From the NCBI GenBank assembly GCA_963763015.1, contig CAVXML010000009.1:124001-188000 (forward strand): a stretch of DNA of 64,000 bases, given 5' to 3'. Below, piece after piece: positions 35,337 to 46,572 of this stretch. The notes beneath the pieces are model-generated. The model did not search any database. It saw only the letters and a list, made by a program, of their open reading frames with translations, and was not told the origin of the DNA. The first letter of the stretch is position 1. The number at the start of each line of letters is the position of its first letter. The stretch is from Fodinibacter sp963763015 (GTDB taxonomy: Bacteria; Actinomycetota; Actinomycetes; Actinomycetales; Dermatophilaceae). The translations under genes were made by a program, and so were the position numbers.

Positions 35337-36357
35337 GCTGGGGCTGCGCTGCCGCCGGCACCCGACCTGTCGACTCCCGCACGACGAGCTCCGTCGGCAG
35401 GACGATCTCCGCGGTGGACCGATCATCCTCGAGGAGTGCCTTGAGCAGCAGCTCGGCTGCCGCGTGACCGAGGCCGGCGACATCCTGGCGCACCGTGGTC
35501 AGCCCGAGGACGCCGGACAGGACGTAGTCGTCGATGCCGATGAGCGAGAGGTCCTCCGGAACCCGCAGGCCCACGCGCCGGGCGCTCTCCCGAACCCCGA
35601 TGGCCATCTCGTCCGAGGCGGCGACGATGGCGGTCGGCCGGTCCGCGCCCGAGAGCAGGGCCGTGCTGTCGCGTGCGGCGGCCTCTGCCGTCCAGTCGGA
35701 GCCGAGGATCCACGACTCCTCGCACACGAGGTGCTGTTGCTCGACGGTCTCGAGGAAGGCCTCGAGCCGGTCCTGCGGGGTCTGGATGTGCGCGACGTTC
35801 TCGGGAACGGCCCCGATGTAGCCGATCCGGGTGTGACCGAGTCCGGCGAGGTGCTCGACCGCCGTGCGCATCGCCCCTCGGTCGTCGATCCGCACGCACG
35901 GCCGGCCCGGCACGGGTGACCCGATGGCCACGAGCGGCAGGCCGAGCCGGTCGACGAGGTCGATCTCCTCGGCGGTCATCGGGACGTTGAGCGTGATGAC
36001 GCCGTCGACCCGCTTCCACAGCATGTTCTGGGAGAGCGGGAGCCGGTGGTCGTAGCTGTCGTCCTCCAGGTCGAAGAGGATGACGTGGTGGCCAGAGGCG
36101 CGCAGGCTCTTCTCGATGGCGCTCACCAGCGTCGCGAAGAACCAGCGGGTGAGGAACGGAGCCACCACCGCGACCACGCGGGTGCGGCCGGAGGCAAGGG
36201 ACGTGGCCGTGGGGGAGGCGACGTAGTGCAGGTCCTCCGCCACGCGCAGCACGCGCGCACGGGTCTGCGGTGAGACCCGGTCGAGCCCCCGGAGTGCGCG
36301 GGAGACCGTGGCGACCGAGACCCCGGCCACCCGCGCGACATCCGTGATGGTGCTGAT
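35329..36357 (-). CDS. LacI-family transcriptional regulator of the sugar ABC operon
   Basis: About 342 aa. The N-terminal helix-turn-helix ITDVARVAGVSVATVSRALRG and hinge YVASPTATSLASGRT are followed by a periplasmic-binding-like sensor domain. It is downstream of and codirectional with the importer genes. No ATG, GTG or TTG lies in frame between the permease stop and the helix. The candidates are an ATC at 36357 or a CTG at 36390 that overlaps the permease stop as CTGA. The start given is therefore provisional. The palindrome at 39,919 is its probable operator. Confidence 0.85.
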   Translation of the reverse strand: MSTITDVARVAGVSVATVSRALRGLDRVSPQTRARVLRVAEDLHYVASPTATSLASGRTRVVAVVAPFLTRWFFATLVSAIEKSLRASGHHVILFDLEDDSYDHRLPLSQNMLWKRVDGVITLNVPMTAEEIDLVDRLGLPLVAIGSPVPGRPCVRIDDRGAMRTAVEHLAGLGHTRIGYIGAVPENVAHIQTPQDRLEAFLETVEQQHLVCEESWILGSDWTAEAAARDSTALLSGADRPTAIVAASDEMAIGVRESARRVGLRVPEDLSLIGIDDYVLSGVLGLTTVRQDVAGLGHAAAELLLKALLEDDRSTAEIVLPTELVVRESTGRVPAAAQPQLS

Positions 36358-36386
36358 GGGCTGAACCTTCCCGGGAGGGACGGGCG

Positions 36387-37346
36387 TCAGCCCTTGAGCC
36401 CGCCCGCGAGCAGCCCGCGGACGAAGTACCGCTGCAGGGCGAGGAACACCACGACCGGCACGACCATCGCGATGAACGCACCCGCCGACAGGAGGTACCA
36501 GGCACTGCCACGGCTGCCGGAGAGCTCGGCGACGCGCACCGTGATGGGCGCGACGTCGGGCGTGCCACCGAGGAACACCAGGGAGACGAGCAGGTCGTTC
36601 CACACCCACAGGAACTGGAAGATGCCGAACGCCGCGATCGCCGGGGTGAGCAGCGGCAGGAGGATCTTGAAGAAGATCGTCACGTGCCCCGCCCCGTCGA
36701 CGCGGGCCGCCTCCATGAGCTCACCGGGGAGCTCTCGCATGAAGTTGTGGATGAGGAACGTCGCAAGAGGGAGCGCGAAGATCGTGTGCGAGAGCCAGAC
36801 GCTCCAGTAGGACGCACCGAAGCCCAGCCGCTCCGTGTAGATGGAGAGCAGGGGGATGAGCGCGACCTGCAACGGCACGATCTGCAGGGCGAAGACCGCG
36901 ACGAACAGCGCGTCGCGACCAGGGAACGGCATCCAGGCGAAGGCGTAGGCCGCGAGCGTGGCCAGGAAGATCGGCAGCATCACCGCGGGGATGGTGATGA
37001 CCACGGTGTTGATGAAGTACTGCGACAGGCTCGCGCTGGTACCCGGCGCGAGGGCCTGGCGGTAGTTCTCGAGCGTCCAGGCGCCGGGGTCGCCGAAGGC
37101 GGTCCACCACCCGCTGGTGTTGATGGCCCGCTGCTCGCGGAACGAGGTGACGAGCAGGCCGAAGGTGGGGATGGTCCACAGGACGGCGATGACGATGGCC
37201 ACTCCGGACGCCCATGGCGAGCTGATGGCGCGGGCCGCGTCACCGGCCGCAGTCTTCCTGCGGCGTCGTGGCCTGACGCTCGGCGACGGCTCGATCGTCT
37301 TGTCGTTGACGGACTCCGGCAGGGCAGCCGGCTGCAAGGTGCTCAT
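36387..37346 (-). CDS. Sugar ABC transporter permease (MalG/AglG type)
   Basis: A 319-aa inner-membrane permease with a 45-residue basic N-terminal tail, six helices and the EAA loop ELMEAARVDGAGHVTIFFKILLP that contacts the ATPase. It starts four bases after the partner permease stop. It completes a binding protein plus two-permease set for a carbohydrate, probably an alpha-glucoside given the resemblance to AglEFG. No ATP-binding gene is present, so it presumably uses a shared MsiK-type ATPase encoded elsewhere. Confidence 0.92.
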   Translation of the reverse strand: MSTLQPAALPESVNDKTIEPSPSVRPRRRRKTAAGDAARAISSPWASGVAIVIAVLWTIPTFGLLVTSFREQRAINTSGWWTAFGDPGAWTLENYRQALAPGTSASLSQYFINTVVITIPAVMLPIFLATLAAYAFAWMPFPGRDALFVAVFALQIVPLQVALIPLLSIYTERLGFGASYWSVWLSHTIFALPLATFLIHNFMRELPGELMEAARVDGAGHVTIFFKILLPLLTPAIAAFGIFQFLWVWNDLLVSLVFLGGTPDVAPITVRVAELSGSRGSAWYLLSAGAFIAMVVPVVVFLALQRYFVRGLLAGGLKG

Positions 37347-37350
37347 CGGC

Positions 37351-38379
37351 TCAGGCCTCCTTGCGCATCTGGACGATGTTGTAGATGACGATCGGGACGA
37401 CGAGCACGAACAGCAGCACCGCCAGCGCCGCTCCGAGGCCCGGAGCGTTGGCGCGGAAGCTCTGCACGTAGAACTCGTTGGCGACCACCGAGGTGTCGAA
37501 CTGGCCGCCGGTCATGGTCCGGACGATGTCGAAGACCTTCAGCGTGCCGATGCCGATCGTCGTCACCACGACGACGAGGGCGGCCCGGATGCTCGGCAGG
37601 GTGATGAAGCGGAACATCTTGAAGCTCTGCACGCCGTCGAGCTTGGCCGCCTCGATGATCTCGTCGGGGATGGCCTTGATCGCGGCCGAGAGGACCGTCA
37701 TCGCGAAGCCGGCCTGGATCCAGACCATGACGATGATGAGCATGAAGGTGTTCAGCGGCGCGTTGATCAGGAACTGCTGGGTCTCGAAGCCCAGGGCCTT
37801 GAGGATGCCGTTGAGCAGGCCGATCTGCGGGCGCGAGGTCTGCTTGTACTGGTAGACGAACTTCCAGATGATGCCGGCGCCGACCATGGAGATCGCCATG
37901 GGCAGGAAGATGAGCGCCTTGGAGAAGGCCTCACCTCGCGCCCGGTCGACCAGGATGGCGTAGAGGAGGCCGACGCTCGTCGCCATGAGCGGAACGAGGA
38001 TGACCCACAGCGCGGTGTTCCGCAGGACCAGGAGGAGCTCGGGCTGGGTGAACATCGCCGTGTAGTTGGCGATGCTGTAGGCGTCCTCGCCCGACCGGCC
38101 CTTGAAGGACTGGTTGATGGTGAGGATCGCCGGGTAGACCAGACCGATGGTGACGAGCAGGATGGTCGGCGCCACGAAGACGACGCCCTGCCACTTCTCA
38201 CCGGTGCGGCCTCGGAAGAGCGAGGCGAGGAACAGCACGAGGCCGAACACGGCCGCGAAGAACGCGATCGCGAAGAACATCAGGAAGAACTTGCCGCCGA
38301 CGCTATCGGCGCGCAGCAGGGGTTCCGGGATGATCCCGGTCCCGATCGCGCCCATGACGTTCGCCGTCATTGACTTCAC
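37351..38379 (-). CDS. Sugar ABC transporter permease (MalF/AglF type)
   Basis: A 342-aa permease with seven to eight hydrophobic segments and the EAA loop DEIIEAAKLDGVQSFKMFRFITLPSI. It starts with ATG about 60 bp after the hairpin that follows the binding-protein gene. It pairs with the downstream MalG-type permease. Confidence 0.92.
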   Translation of the reverse strand: MKSMTANVMGAIGTGIIPEPLLRADSVGGKFFLMFFAIAFFAAVFGLVLFLASLFRGRTGEKWQGVVFVAPTILLVTIGLVYPAILTINQSFKGRSGEDAYSIANYTAMFTQPELLLVLRNTALWVILVPLMATSVGLLYAILVDRARGEAFSKALIFLPMAISMVGAGIIWKFVYQYKQTSRPQIGLLNGILKALGFETQQFLINAPLNTFMLIIVMVWIQAGFAMTVLSAAIKAIPDEIIEAAKLDGVQSFKMFRFITLPSIRAALVVVVTTIGIGTLKVFDIVRTMTGGQFDTSVVANEFYVQSFRANAPGLGAALAVLLFVLVVPIVIYNIVQMRKEA

Positions 38380-38403
38380 CTCCGGTCAAGTCGTCAATGG
38401 GGG

Positions 38404-38444
38404 GAGCCGGGGTGGGGCGGAGCGTCTCCGCCCCACCCCGGCTC
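38404..38444. terminator. Perfect 19-bp stem hairpin between binding-protein and permease genes
   Basis: GAGCCGGGGTGGGGCGGAG at 38404-38422, a 3-base loop, and its exact complement at 38426-38444. There is no T-tract. Lying inside the operon after the first gene, it most likely acts as a partial terminator or 3' mRNA stabiliser that raises binding-protein levels over permease levels, as in mal operons; that role is inference. Confidence 0.8.
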
Positions 38445-38471
38445 GGTGGACCCAGGGATCAGGTCAGGGGG

Positions 38472-39845
38472 TCACTCCGGCCAGGACTGCTCGATGAAGT
38501 CGAGCGTGGCCTTGTCGTCCTTTCCGGTGATCCAGTCGGTCATGCCCTTCCAGAACGAGTTGGCACCCACCGCACCCGGCATGAGGTCGGAGCCGTCGAA
38601 CCTCGCCTGCGCCGCCGGGTCGGTGAGGATCTCGGCCGACAGCTTGTCGAGCGCGCTGGTGAGCAGGTTCGGGTCGGCATTCTTGTTCGCCGTCACGCAG
38701 CCACCGACGCCACAGGTCCTGGCCCGCTCGTTCGCCCACTCCACCGAGGAGAGGTACGTCTGGAACGCCTTGACCTCGGGACGGTCGGCAAAGGCGGTCG
38801 TCAGCTCACCGCCGGTGAGCACCGGCTTGGTGGACGCGTCGACGGCCGGGAGGTAGAAGGCCCAGATGTCACCGTCCTCGCCGATCTCGGTGCCCTCCGG
38901 CCAGTTGGCGGCCTGGAACGACGCCTGACGGTGCATGTAGCAGCCACCGTCGAGAATCGGCTGCCCGGCCTCCTGGAACGCCGTCGAGGCGATGGTCTTC
39001 ACATTGCCGAAACCACCGTTGACGAACTTCTCGTTCTTGAGGATCTTGCCCACCTCGGCCAGCGCCGTGGCGACCGCGGGGTCGTTGAAGGGGATCTCGT
39101 GACTGACCCACTTGTCGTAGGTCTCGGGGCCCGCCGTCCGGAGCATGACGTCCTCGACCCAGTCGGTGGCTGGCCAGCCCGTGGCCTCGCCGGACTCGAT
39201 GCCGGCACACCACGGCTTGACCTCGTCACCCGGGTTGTCCGCCGCGATCTTCTCGCTGAGCGTGAGCAGGTCGGCCCAGGTCGTCGGCACCTCGTAGCCC
39301 GCGTCGGCGAAGGCCGTCGGCGAGTACCAGACGAACGACTTCACGTTGGCGCCGAGCGCCGCCGCGTAGAACTTGCCGTCGACCGTGCCGTACTGCTGCC
39401 AGTCGGGCATGTTCTCCTTGACGTTGGCGAGGACCTCCGGCGGCGCCTCCTTGACCTCGCCCGTCGCCACAAGGGTGGCGAGCAGGCCGGGCTGCGGCAC
39501 GTATGCGATGTCCGGAGCGTTGCCGCCCTTGACGCGCACCGGCAGCTGGGCCTCGAACTCCTTGGAGCCCTCGTACTTGATCTCGACGCCGGTGCACTCC
39601 TCGAACGGCCCGTACGACGCGATGTGGGGCTCGTCCTCGGGCGCGGTGATCGAGGTGTAGACGGTCACCGTCTTTCCCTCGAGCTCGCCGAACGCCTCGT
39701 ACGGGGCACAGTCGATGGCAGCGGCCGTCGAGCCGGCGTCTTCACCGCCTCCGTCGTCACCGCTTCCGCAGGCCGTCACGGCAAGTGCTGCCACCGCGAG
39801 GACTCCGGTCAACGTCGCAACGCGACGCCTTGAGTTGAGGGCCAT
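38472..39845 (-). CDS. Sugar ABC transporter substrate-binding lipoprotein
   Basis: A 457-aa extracellular solute-binding protein. The signal peptide (RRRVATLTGVLAVAALAVTAC) ends in a lipobox LAVTAC with Cys26, followed by a Gly/Asp/Glu-rich linker and a family-1 binding domain of the AglE/MalE kind. GGAGG lies seven bases before the ATG. First gene of the importer operon, with the LacI operator in its promoter. Confidence 0.92.
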   Translation of the reverse strand: MALNSRRRVATLTGVLAVAALAVTACGSGDDGGGEDAGSTAAAIDCAPYEAFGELEGKTVTVYTSITAPEDEPHIASYGPFEECTGVEIKYEGSKEFEAQLPVRVKGGNAPDIAYVPQPGLLATLVATGEVKEAPPEVLANVKENMPDWQQYGTVDGKFYAAALGANVKSFVWYSPTAFADAGYEVPTTWADLLTLSEKIAADNPGDEVKPWCAGIESGEATGWPATDWVEDVMLRTAGPETYDKWVSHEIPFNDPAVATALAEVGKILKNEKFVNGGFGNVKTIASTAFQEAGQPILDGGCYMHRQASFQAANWPEGTEIGEDGDIWAFYLPAVDASTKPVLTGGELTTAFADRPEVKAFQTYLSSVEWANERARTCGVGGCVTANKNADPNLLTSALDKLSAEILTDPAAQARFDGSDLMPGAVGANSFWKGMTDWITGKDDKATLDFIEQSWPE

Positions 39846-39918
39846 ATGCCCGCCTCCATTTCACTGGTCGCGCCGAGGCGGGGATGCCGGCCTCGGCGAT
39901 GAGGGAACCTGGACCAAC

Positions 39919-39932
39919 GTAAAAGCGTTTAC
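39919..39932. promoter_or_regulatory. Probable LacI-family operator of the sugar importer
   Basis: GTAAAAGCGTTTAC has GTAAA/TTTAC arms around a central CG, matching the general LacI-family operator form (TAAA-N-CG-N-TTTA-like). It sits 74 bp before the binding-protein start, in the only sizeable gap of the operon (39,846-39,998). A TTGCGC on the minus strand just upstream could be the -35. Confidence 0.75.
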
Positions 39933-39998
39933 ACACCGGGCGCAACGCCCCCGGCCGACGCGGCGGTAACGATTGAGTAACACGGCCGTCCGGGCCGC

Positions 39999-42440
<2,442 letters not shown>

Positions 42441-42588
42441 GGGTCGGGAGGTACTCCGGGGTCGGGCCGCACACGGGCGGCGTGCGGTCATGCGGGTCGG
42501 GCGAGGTCCGCCGGACGGAGCCGGGGGACCAACGGCAGACGGCCGACGGTACGGCGTCCACCATCCTCACGCACGGCCGGTACGGGAC

Positions 42589-43197
42589 TCAGCGCGACGC
42601 GCCGAACCTCCCTTCGTGGAGCACCTCGTCCAGGGGCCTCCGGGGGCGGGAGCGGGCCGAGCCCGAGACCCGGCGTGCCTCCGTGCCGAGGGCCACCACG
42701 CCCACCAGTCGCCGGTCCGTGGGGATGCCGAAGGCCTCCCGGACGGCCGGGTGCCGCTCGCCTGGAACGCCGAAGAAGAGCGCGCCCAGGCCGGCGTCCT
42801 CGGCCCCGAGGAGCAGCACCATCGCAGCCATGGCCGTGTCGGTGTCCCAGTAGGGGATCGGCCACCGCTCGGGGGATCGGTCGACCCACCCCTTGTCCGG
42901 CAGGGCGTAACGGTCCAGGTAGGCCGTGGGGTGAGAGAGGCAGAGGATGAGGGCGGGTGCCGAGCCGACCCCCCTGCGCCAGGCGTCCGGGGGGCTGCCG
43001 TCGTCGGTCGCCGACCAGAAGGCGGCCCGGTCGTCGGCCTCGAGCACTGCGACGAAGTCCCAGCCCTGGGCGAACCCCGCGCTGGGTGCCCGCACGGCCA
43101 GCCCCACGAGGTCGCGGACGACGTCCACGGACACCGCGACGTCCGGGTCGAACCTGCGGACCATGCGCCGCCGTCGGACCGCCTCGCGAAGCTCCAC
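42589..43197 (-). CDS. Nitroreductase-family flavoprotein
   Basis: A 202-aa protein with the FMN-binding nitroreductase pattern: RRMVRRFDPD near the start, LAVRAPSAGFAQGWDFVAV, and a C-terminal LLGAEDAGLGALFFGVPGER. Probably an NAD(P)H-dependent oxidoreductase of unknown substrate. The GTG at 43197 lies six bases after a CACACT -10 (43209-43204) with no ribosome binding site nearby, so it is probably leaderless. Divergent from the GNAT/ligase fusion gene. Confidence 0.85.
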   Translation of the reverse strand: MELREAVRRRRMVRRFDPDVAVSVDVVRDLVGLAVRAPSAGFAQGWDFVAVLEADDRAAFWSATDDGSPPDAWRRGVGSAPALILCLSHPTAYLDRYALPDKGWVDRSPERWPIPYWDTDTAMAAMVLLLGAEDAGLGALFFGVPGERHPAVREAFGIPTDRRLVGVVALGTEARRVSGSARSRPRRPLDEVLHEGRFGASR

Positions 43198-43240
43198 CGG
43201 CCCAGTGTGCCCCTCCGTGGCCGAGACGCGGGGTGGCACG

Positions 43241-45916
43241 ATGGCTCCCATGGAGGACGAGCCGCTTCCGCCGGGATACCCCGCCGCCTGGGAGGCCGAC
43301 GTCGTGCTCCGCGACGGTACCGTCGCCCACCTCCGGCCGATCCTCCCGTCGGACGTCGACCGCATCCACCGCTTTCATGCGGCGCAGTCCGACGAGTCGA
43401 TCTACCTGAGGTTCTTTGCCCCGCTGCGCCGGCTGAGCGATGCCGACGTCCACCGGTTCACCCACGTCGACTACGTGGACCGGGTGGCCCTCGTCGCGAC
43501 GATGCGCGAGGACATCATCGGCATCGGCCGGTACGACCGCATCGACGCGCGCAGCGCCGAGGTGGCGTTCAACATCAGCGACCACTACCAGGGCAAGGGC
43601 ATCGGCTCGGTCCTCCTCGAGCACCTGGCGGCGATCGCGCAGGAGTTCGGGATCACCCGGTTCACGGCGGAGGTCCTGCCGCAGAACCGCAAGATGCTCG
43701 CCGTCTTCTCGGATGCCGGGTATGACGTGCGCCGTCACGTCGAGGACGGCGTGGTGGAGGTGGGCTTCGACATCGAGCCGACCGACCAGTCCAAGGCGGT
43801 CGCCATGTCGCGCGAGCACCGCGCGGAGGCGCTGAGCGTCCGGTCCCTCCTGCACCCGAGGACGATCGCGGTGATCGGTGCCGGGCGGCGCAAGGACTCC
43901 ATCGGCAGCCAGCTGCTCGAACGGGTCCTCGATGCCGGTTTCACCGGAGCCGTCCACCCGGTCAACCCCAATGTGCGCACGCTGCGGCGCCGTCGGGCGT
44001 ACCCGTCCGTGACCGCCGTGCCGGAACCGGTGGACCTCGCGGTCGTCGCGGTCCCCGCCCATGCCGTGCTCGAGGTGGTCGACGAGTGCGCCGAGGCGGG
44101 CGTCAAGGCGCTGCTCGTGCTGTCGAGTGGGTTCGCGGAGGAGGGCAAGGACGGCGCTCGACTCCAGGCCGAGCTGCTGCGCCGGGCGCGCGGTGCGGGG
44201 ATGCGGGTGGTCGGCCCCAACTCCTTCGGGCTGATCAACAACGACCCCGAGGTGCGGCTGAACGCCTCCCTCGCACCGACACTGCCCCCGTACGGCCGGC
44301 TCGGTCTCTTCGCCCAGTCGGGGGCGCTCGGGATCGCGGTGCTCGCCTCGGCCGCCCGCCGAAACCTCGGGATCTCGACCTTCGCCTCGGCCGGCAACCG
44401 GGTCGACGTCTCCGGCAACGACCTCATGCAGTACTGGATCGACGACGAGTCGACGAGCGCCGTCGGGTTGTACCTGGAGTCCATGGGCAACCCGCGCAAG
44501 TTCTCCCGGGTCGCCCGGAACCTGGCCCTCATCAAGCCGGTGATCGTCGTGAAGTCCGGGGTGTCGAGGTTCGGCGTCCCGCCCGGTCACCGCGTGCGGC
44601 CGACGAAGGCCAGGCCGGAGGTCTTCAAGGCGATGCTCAAGCAGTCCGGTGTGATCCGGGTGGAGAACGTGCACCAGCTCTTCGACGTCGCCCAGCTCGT
44701 GGTGCACCAACCGCTGCCGTCCGGCGACCGGGTGGCGGTCATCGCCAACTCCACCGCACTCGGCACGCTGACCGCCGAAGCCTGCACGAGCTGGAACCTG
44801 AGGGTGACGCACGGGCCGGTCAACCTGCCGAGCGAGGCGACGGCCGCACAGTTCCGGACGGCTCTCGAGACGGCCTTCGCCGACCCCACCGTCGACTCCG
44901 TGCTCTCCTGCTTCATCCCACCACTGGTCACGGGCGACGAGGACGTCGCGGCGGCGGTGCGCGACGCGGCCATGAGCGTCGAGAAGCCCATCGCAGCCAC
45001 GTTCCTCGGCATGCGCGGGGTCGACGACGGTCACGCCTCGGTGACCGGGACCGGCGGCTCGAGCCGCGCCATCCCCGTCTACTCCATGCCTGAGGACGCG
45101 GTCCGCGCACTCGCCGCCGCCACCAGGTACGGCCAGTGGCGCGCCAAGGACCACGGCACCCCTGTGGCCCCGGCCGGGATCAACCGCCGGATCGCCGAGG
45201 ACGTCGTCCACACCGTTCTCTCCGTCGACCCCAAGGGCCGACGGCTGGACCACGACGAGGCCTCGGCCCTGCTCGCCGCCTACGGCATCGAGGTGTGGGC
45301 CAAGCAGGAGGCGCTGACGGCCGACGCGGCCGTCGAGGCCGCCGAGCGGGTGGGCTACCCGGTGGTCCTGAAGTCGACGGCCCCGATGCTGCGCCACGCC
45401 GGTGGCGTGAGCGGCGTGCGGGTGGACCTGCGCACCGAGGCGGCCCTGCGGGCGGCGTGGGACTCGCTCAGCGAGCTCCTTGCCCCCCTCGAGGCCGACC
45501 GCTTCGTCGTGCAGCGGATGGCCAGCCCCGGGGTGCCGTGCGTCGTGACGTCCGACGAGGACCCGCTCTTCGGGCCGGTCATCGGATTCAGCGTCGCCGG
45601 GCTGCCCACGGAGCTCCTGGGCGACGTCGCCTACCGGATCCCGCCGCTCACCGACGTGACCGTCTCCGAGCTCATCTCGTCGGTGAAGGCCGCCCCGGTG
45701 CTCCACGGGTACCGCGGAGCTGCTCCGGTGCACCGGGCGGCTCTCGCCGACCTCATCGCGCGGGCCTCGGTGCTCGCCGACGACCTCCCCGAGGTCGCTT
45801 CGCTCGTGCTCAACCCCGTGAACGCCCATCCGGGCGGCGTCGAGGTCCTGGGCGCCGAGATCGTGCTCGCGCCGGCGCCACGGCGGATCGACCCGGGGCG
45901 GCGGTCGCTCACCTGA
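43241..45916 (+). CDS. GNAT acetyltransferase fused to ADP-forming acyl-CoA ligase domains
   Basis: An 891-aa protein. Residues 15-190 are a GNAT domain with the acetyl-CoA loop YQGKGIGSVLL. Residues 200-650 are a CoA-binding and ligase-type CoA domain (VIGAGRRKDSIGSQLLERVLDAG, SGALGIAVLASAAR, GNRVDVSGNDLMQYW). Residues 680-880 are an ATP-grasp domain (GYPVVLKSTAPMLRHAGGVSGV). This Pat-like architecture is linked to protein lysine acetylation of acyl-CoA synthetases in other bacteria, here with a GNAT domain at the N-terminus. An ATG at 43250 is an alternative start. The regulatory role is inferred from family knowledge. Confidence 0.88.
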   Translation: MAPMEDEPLPPGYPAAWEADVVLRDGTVAHLRPILPSDVDRIHRFHAAQSDESIYLRFFAPLRRLSDADVHRFTHVDYVDRVALVATMREDIIGIGRYDRIDARSAEVAFNISDHYQGKGIGSVLLEHLAAIAQEFGITRFTAEVLPQNRKMLAVFSDAGYDVRRHVEDGVVEVGFDIEPTDQSKAVAMSREHRAEALSVRSLLHPRTIAVIGAGRRKDSIGSQLLERVLDAGFTGAVHPVNPNVRTLRRRRAYPSVTAVPEPVDLAVVAVPAHAVLEVVDECAEAGVKALLVLSSGFAEEGKDGARLQAELLRRARGAGMRVVGPNSFGLINNDPEVRLNASLAPTLPPYGRLGLFAQSGALGIAVLASAARRNLGISTFASAGNRVDVSGNDLMQYWIDDESTSAVGLYLESMGNPRKFSRVARNLALIKPVIVVKSGVSRFGVPPGHRVRPTKARPEVFKAMLKQSGVIRVENVHQLFDVAQLVVHQPLPSGDRVAVIANSTALGTLTAEACTSWNLRVTHGPVNLPSEATAAQFRTALETAFADPTVDSVLSCFIPPLVTGDEDVAAAVRDAAMSVEKPIAATFLGMRGVDDGHASVTGTGGSSRAIPVYSMPEDAVRALAAATRYGQWRAKDHGTPVAPAGINRRIAEDVVHTVLSVDPKGRRLDHDEASALLAAYGIEVWAKQEALTADAAVEAAERVGYPVVLKSTAPMLRHAGGVSGVRVDLRTEAALRAAWDSLSELLAPLEADRFVVQRMASPGVPCVVTSDEDPLFGPVIGFSVAGLPTELLGDVAYRIPPLTDVTVSELISSVKAAPVLHGYRGAAPVHRAALADLIARASVLADDLPEVASLVLNPVNAHPGGVEVLGAEIVLAPAPRRIDPGRRSLT

Positions 45917-45973
45917 CCGGGCCCGAACCCGGACGGCGCGGCGGGTCCTCACCGGGCGGGCACAATGGTGCGC

Positions 45974-46564
45974 ATGAGCCGCGCCTCCGACGCCCCCGTC
46001 CTCCCGGCCGAGCTGACCTCCGCCATCGAGCGAGCCGGCTACTACCCGGCCCTCGTCGCCGACGTCGTGGCCGCAGCGCTGGTGCGGGAGCCGATCGAGA
46101 ACCACCTCGTGCACCTCGAGACGACCTTCGACCGTGACGTGGTTCGCCGTCACATCACCGTGCTCGTGCTCACCCCCACCCGCCTGCTCATCGCCCACGC
46201 CGACGACCACGCCGACGAGCCGCCGGCCCCCCAGGACGTCGCGACGGCGACGACGGAGTCCATCCCGCTCTCGGCGGTTCGCGGGGTGATGCTGACCCAC
46301 GTCGTCGAGAGCCCGTCGAGCTACGTCCCCGGGAGCCTGGGACGAGAGCTCACGCTGACCCTCGGGTGGGGGACGGTCGCCCGGCTCGACCTGGTGCCGG
46401 CGTCCTGCGCCGACCCGGACTGCGACGCCGACCACGGCTACGAGGGCACCATCACCGGCGACGACATCGCCCTGCGCATCTCCGCCGCCGCCGACGGTGA
46501 CGACGCCCTCGAGCGGGCGATGTCCTTCGCCCGCGACCTGTCCGCCGCCATCGGGCAGGGCTGA
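45974..46564 (+). CDS. DUF5998 family protein
   Basis: A 196-aa protein typical of DUF5998: ELTSAIERAGYYPALVADVVAAAL, then HLVHLETTFDRDVVRRHITVLVLTPTRLLIAHADDH and a C-terminal CADPDCDADHGYEGTITGDDIALRISA stretch with two Cys. CACAAT at 45961-45966 lies seven bases before the ATG at 45974, favouring this leaderless start over the ATG at 45965. Function unknown. It precedes the phosphatase-superfamily gene by 8 bp. Confidence 0.85.
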   Translation: MSRASDAPVLPAELTSAIERAGYYPALVADVVAAALVREPIENHLVHLETTFDRDVVRRHITVLVLTPTRLLIAHADDHADEPPAPQDVATATTESIPLSAVRGVMLTHVVESPSSYVPGSLGRELTLTLGWGTVARLDLVPASCADPDCDADHGYEGTITGDDIALRISAAADGDDALERAMSFARDLSAAIGQG

Positions 46565-46572
46565 CCGTCCGG

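Noticed and set aside
36388..36390. CTG as a confident start for the LacI regulator
   Set aside because: The CTGA overlap is attractive but no ribosome binding site supports it, so it is kept only as an alternative.
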